DNA of 64,000 bases from Zingiber officinale. Lineage: Eukaryota; Streptophyta; Magnoliopsida; Zingiberales; Zingiberaceae. The stretch lies in contig NC_055996.1 in assembly GCF_018446385.1 (NCBI RefSeq), forward strand, positions 17,471,317 to 17,535,316. The letters are read 5' to 3'. Below the pieces are notes generated by a model. The model worked only from the letters and a program-made list of their open reading frames with translations, did no database searches and was not told where the DNA came from. Below, one piece after another: positions 23,601 to 32,608 of the stretch. The first letter of the stretch is position 1. Every line of letters starts with the position of its first letter. Both the position numbers and the translations under genes were made by a program.

Positions 23601-26600
23601 AGCGCGGGATATTTATGGTTGTCACTCCGACCCTGGGGTTTAACGTCGTCGCTCGACGGTCTTCAACGCGGGGTATTTATGGTCACCGCTCCAACCCTGG
23701 GGTTTAACATCGCCGCTCGACGATCTTCGACTTCAAGCTTGCCGTTTGGAAGTAACTTTGATAACCTTTGCTTTTGATTCAATCCTGCAATTGAAAGGTG
23801 CAGGAACATAGGAGACACCGCATTAATTACATCAGCGCACCTTTCAGCCGACTCGGTACGGCTGGAGATGGTTCGCACCCCAAGGGCATTCGAGCCGCCA
23901 TCCGTCCTCGTCCTCCAGGTAATAAGCACCCGAGCGGAGCTTCTCCACGACTTTGAAAGATCTGACCCAAGGAGCATCCAGCTTGGTGACATCGTCGACC
24001 GGCTTCACCTTCTTCCATACGAGATCGCCTACCTAAAAGGATCTGGGTAGCACTCATCGATTATAGTTCTGACGCATCCTTTGTCTGTAGGATGTCAACC
24101 GCACAGCGGCCCTAGCACATGCCTCGTCCACCAAGTCAAGCTCCAGGTGTCTCCGCTCGGCATTGTCCTCATCGTATTGCTGCACCCGATCAGACTCCAC
24201 CCCCACTTCGACCGGGATGACTGCTTCTCCTCCATACACCAAGTGGAACGGAGTTACTCTTGTTCCCTCTTTTGGAGTCGTGCGAACTCGAAGGATCCGT
24301 AAGATCTCCCGATTGGCGACTTCATCTTGTCCGTTGCTCTAGGGGTATGCTACGGAGGTGAAGGCCTACTGGATACCGTACCCTTTTCACCATTCTTTGA
24401 GTCGCTGGCCGACGAACTGCCTTCCGTTGTCCGAGATGAGCCGACGCGGGATGCCGAACCGACAGATGATGTGCTACCAAATGAACTTTTTGACCATCTG
24501 CTCAGTTATCCTTGCCATCGGCTCAGCCTTGACCCACTTGGAGAAGTAGTCGACTACCACAAGCAGGAATTTCCATTGTCCGGTTGCCATTGGGAACAGT
24601 CCTACGATGTTCATTCCCCACTGATCGAACGGCCAGGACACCGTGGACTCCTTCATCTCTTCCGTAGGCCAGTGAGAGGAGTTATGGTACCTCTGGCAAG
24701 ATAGACATGATGTCACTATCCGAGCGACATCTTCCTGGATGGTCGGCCAAAAGTATCCTGCCAACAGGATCTTCCGTGCCAGTGAGCGGTCGCCCAGATG
24801 CCCTCCGCAAGACCCTTGGTGCACTTCTTTCAGTATGTAGTCGTTGTCCTCAAGCCCGACGCACTTAAGCAGTGGTCGGGAGAAAACTTTCTTGTATAGT
24901 TGATCTCCGATCAGCGTAAATCGACTCGCCCTTCTTCTCAGCAGATGGGACTCTTCCCGCTTGGGAGGCGTCACTCCAAATTACAGAAACTCTATCAGCG
25001 AGGTCCTCCAATCACTCGGAAAGGTGAGTCCCTCCATTCGGTCGATGAGTGTCACCAGGGAGACCTGCTCGATCGGCTGCTAAACGATGACTGGCGATAT
25101 GGAGCTGGCAAGCTTTGCCAGCTCGTCCGCCGCTTGGTTTTCCACCCGGGGTATCTTCTGTATAACCACCTCCCGGAAGTTAGCCTTCAGCTTCTCAAAG
25201 GCCTCGGTGTAAAGTCTGAGCCTCAAGTTGCTGATCTCGAAGGCCCCAGTAAGTTGTTGTGCGGCCAATTGGGAATCTGAGTGAATCAAAACCTTGGTAC
25301 CTCCGGCGTGCCGAGCAGCTTGCAAGCCAGCTATGAGCGCCTCATACTCGGCTTCGTTGTTGGTTGCCCGGTACTCTAGCAGAACGGATAGATGCATTCG
25401 CTCTTCTTAGGGGGAGATTAGTAGCACCCCAACTCCACTTCCTTGCCGAGTGGACGATCCGTCCACGTATATCTTCCAAGCGGCCTCTGGTTCCAGTGTC
25501 TGCACCTCAGTGATGAATTCTACCAAGGATTGCACCTTAATGGTCGTTCGGGGCTGATATTGGATGTCAAATTCGCTGAGCTCCGTTGTCCACTTGATCA
25601 GCTACCCGGACGCTTCTGGATTGAGGAGGACTCTCCCCAGAAGGTTGTTGGTCATTACTATGATCATGTGCACGAGGAAGTACGAGCGGAGACTCCTAGC
25701 GACGAGTGCCAGTGCAAAAGCAAGTTTCTCGAGACCAGTGTACCGGGATTCAGCGTCTTTTAAAATATGGCTCAAGAAATACATCGGCTACTCTCCGCCA
25801 TTTGGCCTTACAAGGGTCGAGCCGACCGCGTGCTTGGTCGAGGACAAATAGATCCTAAGGGGCTCTCCGACGACCGGCTTGGCCAATACCGGCAGTGAAT
25901 TGAGATAGGCCTTCATTTTTTCGAATGCCCGATCGCACTCCTCGTCCCACTGGAACTTGGTGGCTCGACGCAAGATCTTGAAGAAAGGTAGACTCTGGTC
26001 GACCGTTTTAGAGATGAATCGGGATAAAGCCGTTATCCGACCAGTGAGGCGCTGAACTTCCTTTAAATTCCTTGGAGGTGGCATATCTTGTAGTTCTTTT
26101 ACTTTGCTAGGGTTCGCCTCGATACCCCGCTCGGTAACTATATAGCCTAGAAATTTTCCGCTCTTCGCACCGAATAGACACTTGCCCGGGTTTAGCTTGA
26201 TCTCGTATGCTCGGAGTGTTCGGTAGGTTTCTTTGATGTCTGCGCAGAGGTCAGCAGCTCGGAGGGATTTAATAAGTATGTCATCAACGTATACCTCCAT
26301 ATTCTGTCTGATCTACTTCTGGAACACTTTGTTCATGAGCCGTTGGTACGTTGCCCCGACGTTCTTCAAGCCGAACGGCATTACATTGTAGTAATAGGTG
26401 TCGTCCGCCGTGATGAAGCTCACCTTCTCCTGATCCTCCCGGGCAAGCGGCACTTGGTGGTATCCCTGGTATGCATCCAGCATGCATATCAGCTCACACC
26501 CAGCGGTCGAGTCCACCATCTGATCGATTTTAGGTAGAGGATAGAAGTCTTTTCGGGCACGCTTTGTTCAGGTCCCGAAAGTCGATGCAGATCCTCCACT

Positions 26601-29600
26601 TGTTGTTCGACTTGGAGACGAGTAATACGTTTGCTAGCCAGCTAGGGAACTGAACCTCCCGTATGTGATCGGCTTCCAGCAGCTTCTCGACCTCCGCCCG
26701 GATAATTTGATTATGCTCAGTACTGAAATCCCTCTTTCTTTGCTTTACTGGTCGGGCATCCGCTCGGACATGAAATTCATGCTGCGCGACATTAGGGGAG
26801 ATGTTGGGTAGCTCATGCGTTGACCATGCGAAGACATCATGATTCTATTGGAGGCAGCTGATCAGCTCGGCTTTCTGATCGACTCCCAGATCAGATGCTA
26901 TGAAAGTCATTGCCTCCGGTCGGCAAGGATGTATCTGCACTTCCTCCTTTTCTTCGTAAACCAAGCTTAGAGGCTTCTCGGCTATGGTGTTTACCTCAAT
27001 TCGAGGGGCCTTCCGGACGGACCGAGCCTCCATCTTCACCATCTCGACGTAGCAGCGTCGAGCAGCCAGCTGATCTCCCTAGACTTCCCCGACCCGATCT
27101 CCAACTGGGAATTTAATTTTTTTGGCAAAATGTAGAGACGACTGCTCGGAACTCATTAAGGGTTGGTCGGCCCAATATGACGTTGTAGGCAGATAGGGCG
27201 TCTACAACAATGAAGGTAGTAGTCCTTATTCTCCGGAGCGGCTCTTCTCCGAGGGATATGGCCAGCTTTATCTGGCCGATCGGCTGGACCTCATTACCGG
27301 TGAACCCGTACAGCGGAGTTGTCATCGGCAACAGCTTGGTCCGGTCAATCTGGAATTGGTCGAGCGCCTTCTTGAAGATGATGCTGACCGAACTCCCTGT
27401 ATCAATAAATATGCGGTGAATTGTGTAGTTAGCAATTACCACTCGGATAATGAGGGTGTCTTCATGCGGTACTTCGATTCCCTCTAGATCTCTGGGACCG
27501 AAGTTGATCTCTAGTCCGCTCGCCCTTTCTTAGTTGCAGCTATGACGTGGATTTCTAGACGTCGTGCGTACGTCTTATGGGCTCGGTTAGAGTCTCTGCT
27601 GGTCGGCCCTCCAGTAATGATGTTGATCTCTCCTAGGGCGACATTGTTTCCATTCTCCTCCTCTCGAGCAGACGACCTGCCTCGCTCTCGTGAGGCTTGG
27701 GGATAGTCATCGTTCCTCGGCTGGTGACGATGCTGCCGCTCGGGGGATTGCCTAGCTTCTTCCCGTCATCCGGTGCTCGGACACCTATGTTGCCGGTCAG
27801 GTGATGTTGACCGGCGACGATAGCTTTGGGGAACTGGATTGGCAACCGAGGCGAACCCTTGGCAGTCGCGTGTGTTGTGGCTCACCGATTGGTGAAAGGA
27901 ACAAAACATGGGGGTCGATACCTTTCCTTTTTATTTCAGCCGCTCAGCTGCCACATGCTGGACCGTGCGTGGCCTGGTCTCGGGGTGCGGTCGTGCTCCG
28001 TCGGCCCTAGGCCCTCTTGGTGGTTGGTAGTTGCTTGGCTGTCTCCGCTCGGATGGCAGTTCCTTTTTTTGGCTTCTTGAGCTTCCTCCACATTGATGTA
28101 CTCGTTAGCTTTCTTTAGCATGTGATCATAATCGCGGGGCGGCTTTCTGACGAGCGACTGAAAGAAGTCCCTGTCCACAAGCCCCTACATAAAGGCGTTC
28201 ATCATGGTCTCGGACGAGACCGAAGGAATGTGCATCGCCACTTGGTTGAAGCGCTGGATGTAAGCTCGGAGGGTTTCTCTCGTCCCTTGCTTCATGGCAA
28301 ACAAACTGATACTGGTCTTCTGATAACGTCGGCTACTTACAAAATGGTAGAGGAAAGTCATTCGTAAGTCCTTGAAGCTTCTGATCGATCTGTCTGGCAA
28401 CCTTCAGAACCAACGCTGCACCGAGCCGGACAGCGTTGTAAGAAAAACTCGGCACTTAACTCCCTACGTGTATTGATGAAGGGTTGCAGCGTTGTCGAAC
28501 TTGCTGAGGTGGTCATCCGGATCAGTTGACCCATTGTATTCGTCGATCGCCAAGGGTGTGTAGTGCCTTGGTAGAGGATCCTGCAGAATTGCCTCGGAAA
28601 ATTAGCGGTTGATCAGCTCGGGAGATGAGTCGGCTTGGGCCGCTTTACCTTTTCTTGCGTCCCGAGCGGGAGCTTCGTCCAATGAAGACCGGTCCCGATT
28701 TTCTTGCGCGATTTCAGATGGCGTCTAGAACAGAGCCCGATGGAAATTGGGGCAGGTGGCGCCTCCACCTGCGTGTCGGTCGAACCCTTGTTTTGTCCAC
28801 GTATGGAAAGTTGTTCCGCCCGGTCTTCTTGCACCGCTTGGCGCCCAGATGCTGAGGTTGCTTGTTGCGCCATCCGATCGGCTAGCGTCTTCTGTTGCTG
28901 CTCTATTATTTTGGCCGCTCACGCCTATATGAGCGCGTCGAGTTCCTCTTGAGAGAGCATCACAATATGCTGGCGTCTAGCTTCTTCCATCTCCTAGGCT
29001 CGGATTCAAGTGCATTCCCACAGACGATGCCAAATTGATCCTGTCCGAGAGCTGAGTCGATGGACACTGGAGATGTGGCACTCCCGTTGACCAGTAGAAG
29101 ACTTCGCAGGCATACACCTCTTATTGTTGTGGACCTACAAACACAAACCGAGCTGGGAAGGGGTTCTCAGCTACGACCCTCCGACGTTCAAGTCAGATTC
29201 CGGCAAGAAAATGGAGCAAAGTAACGCGGTATAAACTGTAGCCACAGTGAAGATTTTTCATACCTTTGTCGAAGTCTGGAGGTCCTTTTATAGGACCCCT
29301 GAAGGGCGTGTGCACGCCTACCGAGGCATGTACGCTTCTCAAAGTATACCTGTAGTGGTCGTGTCAGAAAAGCGTGTCTGACGTCATTCCTTGATAACCC
29401 AAGCATATTCATGATGTGATAATGGAAACTTCCTCCGTACGATTTACTGTCTAATCCGGTTGCCAGCCATGCCGCCTGTCGGTGGCACTGGTCCCTAAGA
29501 AGATATTCCCAGCTATTCCTCTTGTCGGCTACTATGTCGAGAGGGAGGATCGCTCAGGTGATGGGGCGGTCGGGCTGAGCGGGATATCCGCTTTGCCCCT

Positions 29601-31466
29601 GTCAGTTGCTCCGTCTATACCACGCCGAGTGTATTCCCTGCTTGAGGTGGTCATTTGCAGTACCACCAAGCGGGGAGATTGCCTGGCCCATATCCCTGTT
29701 TGAGCGTCGAAAGCTCGACATCGTGCCGAGTTGTCGTAATGTCATCTTGGGTGACTGTTGTACCACTCAGGAAGATGGGTCGGCCGATCGGCCGACCTCG
29801 GTTGTTGACCGCTTTGACTCTGCCTAACTTTGACTCTCCACGTGTTGTTGACTTCTCTGCTGACCGGGCTTCGTCTTTACTGCCCGGATCATTTCATACG
29901 AGTTATTATCTTCACAATGATTATCAATCGTCTCACTAATTAACAGAAAAAATTGCTTAAAAGTTGACTATGACAGGTCAAAAAACCTTTGCCTTTAGAT
30001 GTAAGAAGTTCTCTTGCTTGCAGAGAGATACCACAGAGGTTCTGATAATAAGAAGTAAAATTGAACTGTTTATTCCATGCTAGAACTCACCAAATCCCCA
30101 AAGAGTTTGACCCACCAAGAGGAATAACATATGGATTTCTCCCTTCCTTCATTAGCTTCTTCTTTAGCAAGTCAGCAAGAGTCTAGGAAGATCATTTAAA
30201 TAAAAAAATAAAAAAATAAATTGATATTTTAATTTAAAGACTAGACTAGAAAGAAGGAAAAGGGCAATAACTTCATCCATAATAAATCATCTACACCGGT
30301 ACATTTCACGAGTTAATCAACAATCTACATGTCAAACAAGTCTTCATTAGTAAGTAGGAGTTCTAAGGGGGAAAGTTCATGTTTAGTTTGCCACACTCTA
30401 CTCTGATAGAATAATAAAATTAAGTCGTATCCAACAATAAGGATCATTTAATTTGATACCTTTCAAATTAGCAAGAAAAGCATAATTCTAAGTTTGGAGT
30501 GGAGTTACTCCGTGGCTTGGAATGTGTCAAGTTCATGCAAAATCACCAACAAAATGGCGATTATAAGGTAAAAAGGATTGGTCAAAGTACTAGACCTTCA
30601 GTAAAGTGTTTACGTTTACACTGTCATTAAGTGAGTATTTAACCATGATCATTTACAATCCATTGGGAGCTAGCTCGTGCAAATTTCTCTCGAATAGGCA
30701 GAATTGCATGCAGAAGAGAACTAACCACACTGCCTATCTTAGCATATTCCTCCTTGGAAACAAGATCAATATGAGCACCAACTAATCGTTCGACAAGGAG
30801 ATTGCCAACCAAGCCTAGATCCTTCTCCACTAGAGCCTGCAAAGTTTAGTTTTTGAGATCCATAGTCTCCTCTGGAAAAATTAATTTAAACGCTTGAGAA
30901 AACTTACCTTGGAAGTGCGTAGTATCAGATAGCAACCAAGATTTAGATATCTAGCAGCAACAGCAGTAGCACGACAGTGATTACTCTGGATCCCTCCCGC
31001 CGTAATGACACAATCAGCTCCATTCTCGATGGCATCGGCCATCAAGAACTCCAGTGTTCTCACCTTGTTGCCTCCGAGTTGCATTCCTGAAAGATCATCA
31101 CGCTGCAAGACCCAAACTTTCTGTCAGTATTACAAAACTAATGGCATCCACAAGGAAAATCGATGAATGGTAACAAATGTTACCTTTATCCAGACTTCCA
31201 CGCCATCAGACAAATGAGGGAGATTCCATCTGTGGATGGGAGTTGGAAGCTAAAGAAAAACCAAACAATACCAGTTGAATGGCAACCTCATAAAAGGAAG
31301 GATGATAATGCGGGAGATATAGAAGGGCGGAATGAAGTACGTGGCCGAGAGAAAATGTGTGGGAGGGGAGTGGTCGGAGATGCGATGCCCAAGAAGGGGG
31401 GTCGTAGCGCCTCCTCGAGAGGAACCCGCCCATGTGAACTGCAGACCTCGCGTCGCCACCATCCAT
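7680..31466 (-). CDS. DCD: D-cysteine desulfhydrase, eight exons, C-terminus outside window
   Basis: A PLP-dependent enzyme of the fold-type II tryptophan-synthase-beta family. Plant members convert D-cysteine to pyruvate, hydrogen sulfide and ammonia, and many are mitochondrial. Exons (minus): 31341-31466, 31184-31249, 30908-31102, 30726-30836, 30091-30182, 8524-8616, 7897-7954, 7680-7802. They total 864 bases, 288 codons, with no stop; every junction has GT/AG and phases match (0,0,0,0,2,2,0). Seen: FSLGH then PTPIHRWN; the PLP-lysine motif QLGGNK (Lys about 77); [15 protein letters not shown] (PLP site); [40 protein letters not shown]. About 100 C-terminal residues (the DPVYSGK region) are expected but absent. 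The start at 31466 is the first in-frame ATG after an upstream stop; residue 12 is a second Met. No convincing transit peptide is visible. Intron 5 holds 21.5 kb of nested transposons. Confidence 0.9.
8617..9474 (-). other. Intron 5, segment 3' of the transposon insertion
   Basis: Ordinary AT-rich intron sequence with the AG acceptor at 8617-8618 next to exon 6. No gene or repeat recognised. The last five bases before the gypsy element (9470-9474, TTTCA) are one copy of its target-site duplication. Confidence 0.7.
9950..12392 (+). repeat. Copia 5' LTR
   Basis: TG...CA ends; pairs with 17457-19891. Carries short inverted phrases such as GCTTGGTGACCAAGC (10920-10995), long runs of TTTTAAAA-type sequence (11030-11400), and duplicated GTTAAGTTCCG blocks near 12200 and 12270. 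ORFs inside (for example 10632-11009 and 11396-11848, minus) recur in the other LTR and are not taken as genes. Confidence 0.93.
12395..12410 (+). other. Copia primer-binding site
   Basis: TAGTATCAAAGCCAGG lies two bases after the LTR. It resembles the usual initiator-methionine tRNA complement TGGTATCAGAGC with two changes. Confidence 0.7.
12411..13506 (+). other. Copia leader
   Basis: Untranslated region between primer site and gag. An ORF at 12500-12754 has no recognisable motif. Nothing else seen. Confidence 0.6.
13507..14139 (+). pseudogene. Copia gag (frameshifted)
   Basis: The ATG at 13507 opens [10 protein letters not shown] and the copia Gag signature [17 protein letters not shown], followed by the helical capsid-like domain ([19 protein letters not shown] to [18 protein letters not shown]). 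After FRLN (about 14026) the frame changes; the expected sequence resumes in another frame as [15 protein letters not shown], so a deletion lies there. That second frame ends at a TAG (14138-14140) after a lysine run. Gag would coat the RNA and form particles; this copy cannot give full-length protein. Confidence 0.85.
14159..17434 (+). pseudogene. Copia pol: zinc knuckle, protease, integrase, RT, RNase H
   Basis: One continuous frame is interrupted by TAG at 14393, TAA at 14696 and TGA at 17297; the true end is TAG at 17432. Domains in order: zinc knuckle [14 protein letters not shown]; protease [10 protein letters not shown]; integrase zinc site (HLRLGHIN...CESCLEGK), core [17 protein letters not shown] and [15 protein letters not shown]; reverse transcriptase [22 protein letters not shown] and YVDYILL; RNase [14 protein letters not shown] and [13 protein letters not shown]; tail [17 protein letters not shown]. 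The RT box reads YVDY: the second catalytic Asp is Tyr (codon 16451-16453), so RT should be dead even without the stops. TNT1/Tork-like by general resemblance; lineage not proven. Confidence 0.93.
17441..17456 (+). other. Copia polypurine tract
   Basis: AGTATAAGTGGGAGAT lies immediately before the 3' LTR, the expected plus-strand priming site. Confidence 0.75.
17457..19891 (+). repeat. Copia 3' LTR
   Basis: Nearly identical to 9950-12392 with scattered substitutions and small indels in the A/T-rich middle. It ends CCAACA, followed by the ATTCC duplication and the resumed gypsy LTR. Confidence 0.93.
20280..20298 (-). other. Gypsy polypurine tract
   Basis: On the minus strand the sequence reads TTGAGGGGGAGGCATGTG directly before the LTR start TGATCC. 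Confidence 0.65.
20737..23226 (+). pseudogene. Antisense three-exon gene of the gypsy element (aORF, putative gypsy-type transposon domain)
   Basis: The gene is encoded opposite to gag-pol, between integrase and 3' LTR. A TATAAAT box lies at 20737-20743. ATG at 20975 opens [13 protein letters not shown]. Exons: 20975-21671, 21735-22477 and 22552-23226; both introns are GT...GCAG, 63 and 74 bases, phases 1 and 0. The joined frame is 2115 bases with no frameshift, ending in TGA. Exon 1 resembles the putative plant transposon / gypsy-type domain ([36 protein letters not shown]). Exon 2 is low-complexity, Ala/Pro/Ser/Thr-rich. Exon 3 is a long coiled coil ([25 protein letters not shown]) with a conserved C-terminus. 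Several in-frame stops (such as TAG 21437, TAG 21752, TGA 22013, TAG 22379, TAG 22642) make it non-functional. Function in the family is unknown; a nuclear or DNA-binding role is only speculation. Confidence 0.85.
23510..23735. repeat. Tandem repeat of 63-64 bp
   Basis: About 3.5 copies of a unit containing ATTTATGGTCGCCGCTCCGA and the phrase CGCTCGACGGTCTTC. ATTTATGGT starts at 23548, 23611 and 23675. The array lies between the 3' ends of pol (minus) and the antisense gene (plus). Tandem repeats in the 3' part of Tat elements are known as a class. Confidence 0.85.
23830..24974 (-). pseudogene. Gypsy integrase region
   Basis: The zinc-binding site ([11 protein letters not shown]...CLSCQRYHN) is followed by the core start [12 protein letters not shown] and [15 protein letters not shown]. 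The first catalytic Asp of the DDE triad (normally WGMDIVG) is Asn here (codon 24609-24611, minus). The frame is broken near 24474. It resumes with the C-terminal part ([14 protein letters not shown] to [11 protein letters not shown], 24054-24242) and a tail at 23830-24050. Integrase would insert cDNA into the genome; this one is inactive on two counts. Confidence 0.85.
25080..25397 (-). pseudogene. Gypsy second RNase H-like domain
   Basis: [32 protein letters not shown] and [13 protein letters not shown] identify an RNase H of the kind found after the RT-RNase H of Tat elements. It is separated from the RT-side RNase H (25602-25784) by stops and a frame change. An upstream Asp-containing strand of the domain lies in the disrupted segment. 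Confidence 0.8.
25602..26840 (-). pseudogene. Gypsy reverse transcriptase and adjoining RNase H
   Basis: Visible motifs, N to [15 protein letters not shown] (first catalytic Asp), [27 protein letters not shown] (intact YVDD), [33 protein letters not shown] thumb (here GRITALSRF), then the RNase H start [10 protein letters not shown] and [18 protein letters not shown] at 26313-26315 interrupts the frame between VFQK and IRQN; another break lies near 25788. N-terminal RT sequence (about 26520-26840) is recognisable but contains a frame break near 26535. Confidence 0.87.
27113..27442 (-). pseudogene. Gypsy aspartic protease domain
   Basis: [13 protein letters not shown] carries the active-site Asp. 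The flap region and [13 protein letters not shown] are typical of the retropepsin-like family in Tat elements. A stop follows at 27113. The linker to RT (26845-27042) is readable but separate ([18 protein letters not shown]). Confidence 0.85.
27936..28400 (-). pseudogene. Gypsy gag fragments
   Basis: [18 protein letters not shown] and [19 protein letters not shown] (28185-28400) match the retrotransposon Gag capsid-like domain. After a stop, 27936-28178 continues with [21 protein letters not shown]. Conserved gag sequence upstream (28400-28980) is in pieces; I do not see an intact start or a clear zinc knuckle. Confidence 0.8.
28401..29035 (-). other. Gypsy leader and N-terminal gag remnant
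   Basis: Several overlapping ORFs on both strands, none with a firm motif. Next to the LTR the minus strand reads AATTTGGCATCGTCTGTGGG (29016-29035), similar to the GGCGCCGTCTGTGGG-type primer region common in plant gypsy elements. Confidence 0.55.
29036..29891 (-). repeat. Gypsy 5' LTR (intact)
   Basis: 856 bases with TGATCC...GGATCA termini, flanked outside by TTTCA. It is the reference for the copia insertion point in the other LTR. Confidence 0.92.
29897..30090 (-). other. Intron 5, segment 5' of the transposon insertion
   Basis: This short stretch between the gypsy element and the donor of exon 5 is original intron sequence. The other TTTCA target duplication lies at 29892-29896. Confidence 0.75.
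30091..31466 (-). CDS. DCD: Desulfhydrase exons 1-5
   Basis: Exon 1 31341-31466 (42 codons, ends SHTFSLGH). Exon 2 31184-31249 (22 codons, LPTPIHRW to VEVWIK). Exon 3 30908-31102 (65 codons, [13 protein letters not shown] to LILRTSK), carrying the PLP lysine and the SNH substrate/PLP loop. Exon 4 30726-30836 (37 codons, ALVEKDLG to YAKIGSV). Exon 5 30091-30182 (30 codons plus TG, TLADLL to SNSLGI). Introns 1 and 2 are 91 and 81 bases. The donor of exon 5 is GTGAGT. Nothing in these exons is degraded. Confidence 0.92.
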
Positions 31467-31512
31467 CGTGGATCTGATCAAGGTGCTTCCTCGAGCAGGG
31501 GCGACGGTGGAG

Positions 31513-31557
31513 TCAGCGGAGGAGACGGCAGCGTAGGTAGCGTACGGGTGAGCTCAT
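31513..31557 (-). CDS. Upstream ORF in the desulfhydrase leader
   Basis: A 14-codon ORF (MSSPVRYLRCRLLR then TGA) starts 91 bases upstream of the proposed start, in another frame. If the transcript starts further right it could dampen translation. Alternatively it is chance, or the true N-terminus is encoded by an unrecognised upstream exon. Confidence 0.3.
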   Translation of the reverse strand: MSSPVRYLRCRLLR

Positions 31558-32198
31558 TTCTCTGCTTGAAATTCCACTCTTCCTTCGCGCTGGTTTTTTT
31601 AGTTATTCTCTTCGAGTGTAGCACCACGCAGAGTTGGTAATTATTTAAGTTTCTCGGACCTCTCCATATAGAACGTTGTACTGGCCACGCGGATAAGGGT
31701 AATTTTTTTTAAATGAAAGACCCAATTAAACTTATATATTTATCGTCATGTATATTTTTTTATTTATCTTGATGATTAATAAAAGATTAAATCGAATCAG
31801 TCATTCTAAACATATGCCATGATTGAAATGATCTTTTTATATAGACTATTGTATTAAAATAAAATACTCTCCTTAATCTATATGTATATATCTAATTAAA
31901 TAGGTGGTATTATCTTTTACTCTAATACTTACTGTATAATTATGATAATATATTAAAGTAAATTAATTTTTAAATTCAACTCGATAAAAACACACAATAT
32001 TTTATATTAAAATTTTCAAAATTATTAGACTTTTATGTCTAATAGTCATAATTTTTTTTATTATTTTAAAATAATTTAAATTTAAATTTAAATTTAAATA
32101 TTTTTTTATTAATTTAATTTAAATTTTTTATAAATATTTTTGATAAAGTTAGATTGATTTAGTTTAGTGAATTATACTAACCACGGCAAATTCATAAG
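31558..32198 (-). promoter_or_regulatory. Upstream region of the desulfhydrase gene
   Basis: This lies between the candidate leader and the fold-back element. It is AT-rich with no ORF. I could not place a convincing TATA box or start site for the minus strand. The fold-back element begins 0.7 kb upstream of the gene start and may bound its promoter. Confidence 0.35.
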
Positions 32199-32608
32199 GG
32201 ATGCACTTTAAATTTAATTTTAACCAAAAGATGCATCATTCTTCCCAAAAGCTATACTTGATTTCAATTTTATACCTTCAACCCCCCCCCCCCCCCCCCC
32301 CCTCCTCTCTCTCTCTCTCACCTCCAACATTTAATTAATCCTTTGTCTTTCCACTCTCCTAATTTTCCTCTCTTATTTCCCTCTAAAATTAATTTAAACA
32401 CTCTAAACTTTTTTTATTTTTTATTTAAAAAATTCAAAAATATAAAATAAAATTAATAAAACATCAAAAATATTTTTTTCTATTTTTTATATCTTGGAGT
32501 TTTAATATCTAATTATAAAAGAATAATAAAATTAATAAAGTTAATTTTATTAATAAAAATAACAAAATAATTTAAAAAATACTTTGGTGTTGGTCTTCAG
32601 AAACCAAC

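Larger units (their letters stand above)
9475..29891 (-). mobile_element. Ty3/gypsy element, Tat-type, interrupted by a copia element
   Basis: LTRs at 29036-29891 (5') and 9475-20279 (3', split) both have TGATCC...GGATCA termini, with TTTCA duplications outside. Minus-strand order: LTR, gag, protease, reverse transcriptase, RNase H, integrase, tandem-repeat spacer, antisense gene, polypurine tract, LTR. Without the copia insertion it is about 10.5 kb. An antisense gene with a putative gypsy-type transposon domain between integrase and 3' LTR is characteristic of the Tat lineage. The LTRs differ at many positions by eye, clearly more than those of the copia element within, consistent with the gypsy element being older. 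It sits in the same orientation as the host gene, in its intron 5. Confidence 0.9.

Noticed and set aside
32282..32303. Poly-C tract as a regulatory element
   Set aside because: Homopolymer length may be a sequencing or assembly effect; the tract near the fold-back end lacks the TCTAG context of the LTR C-tracts.
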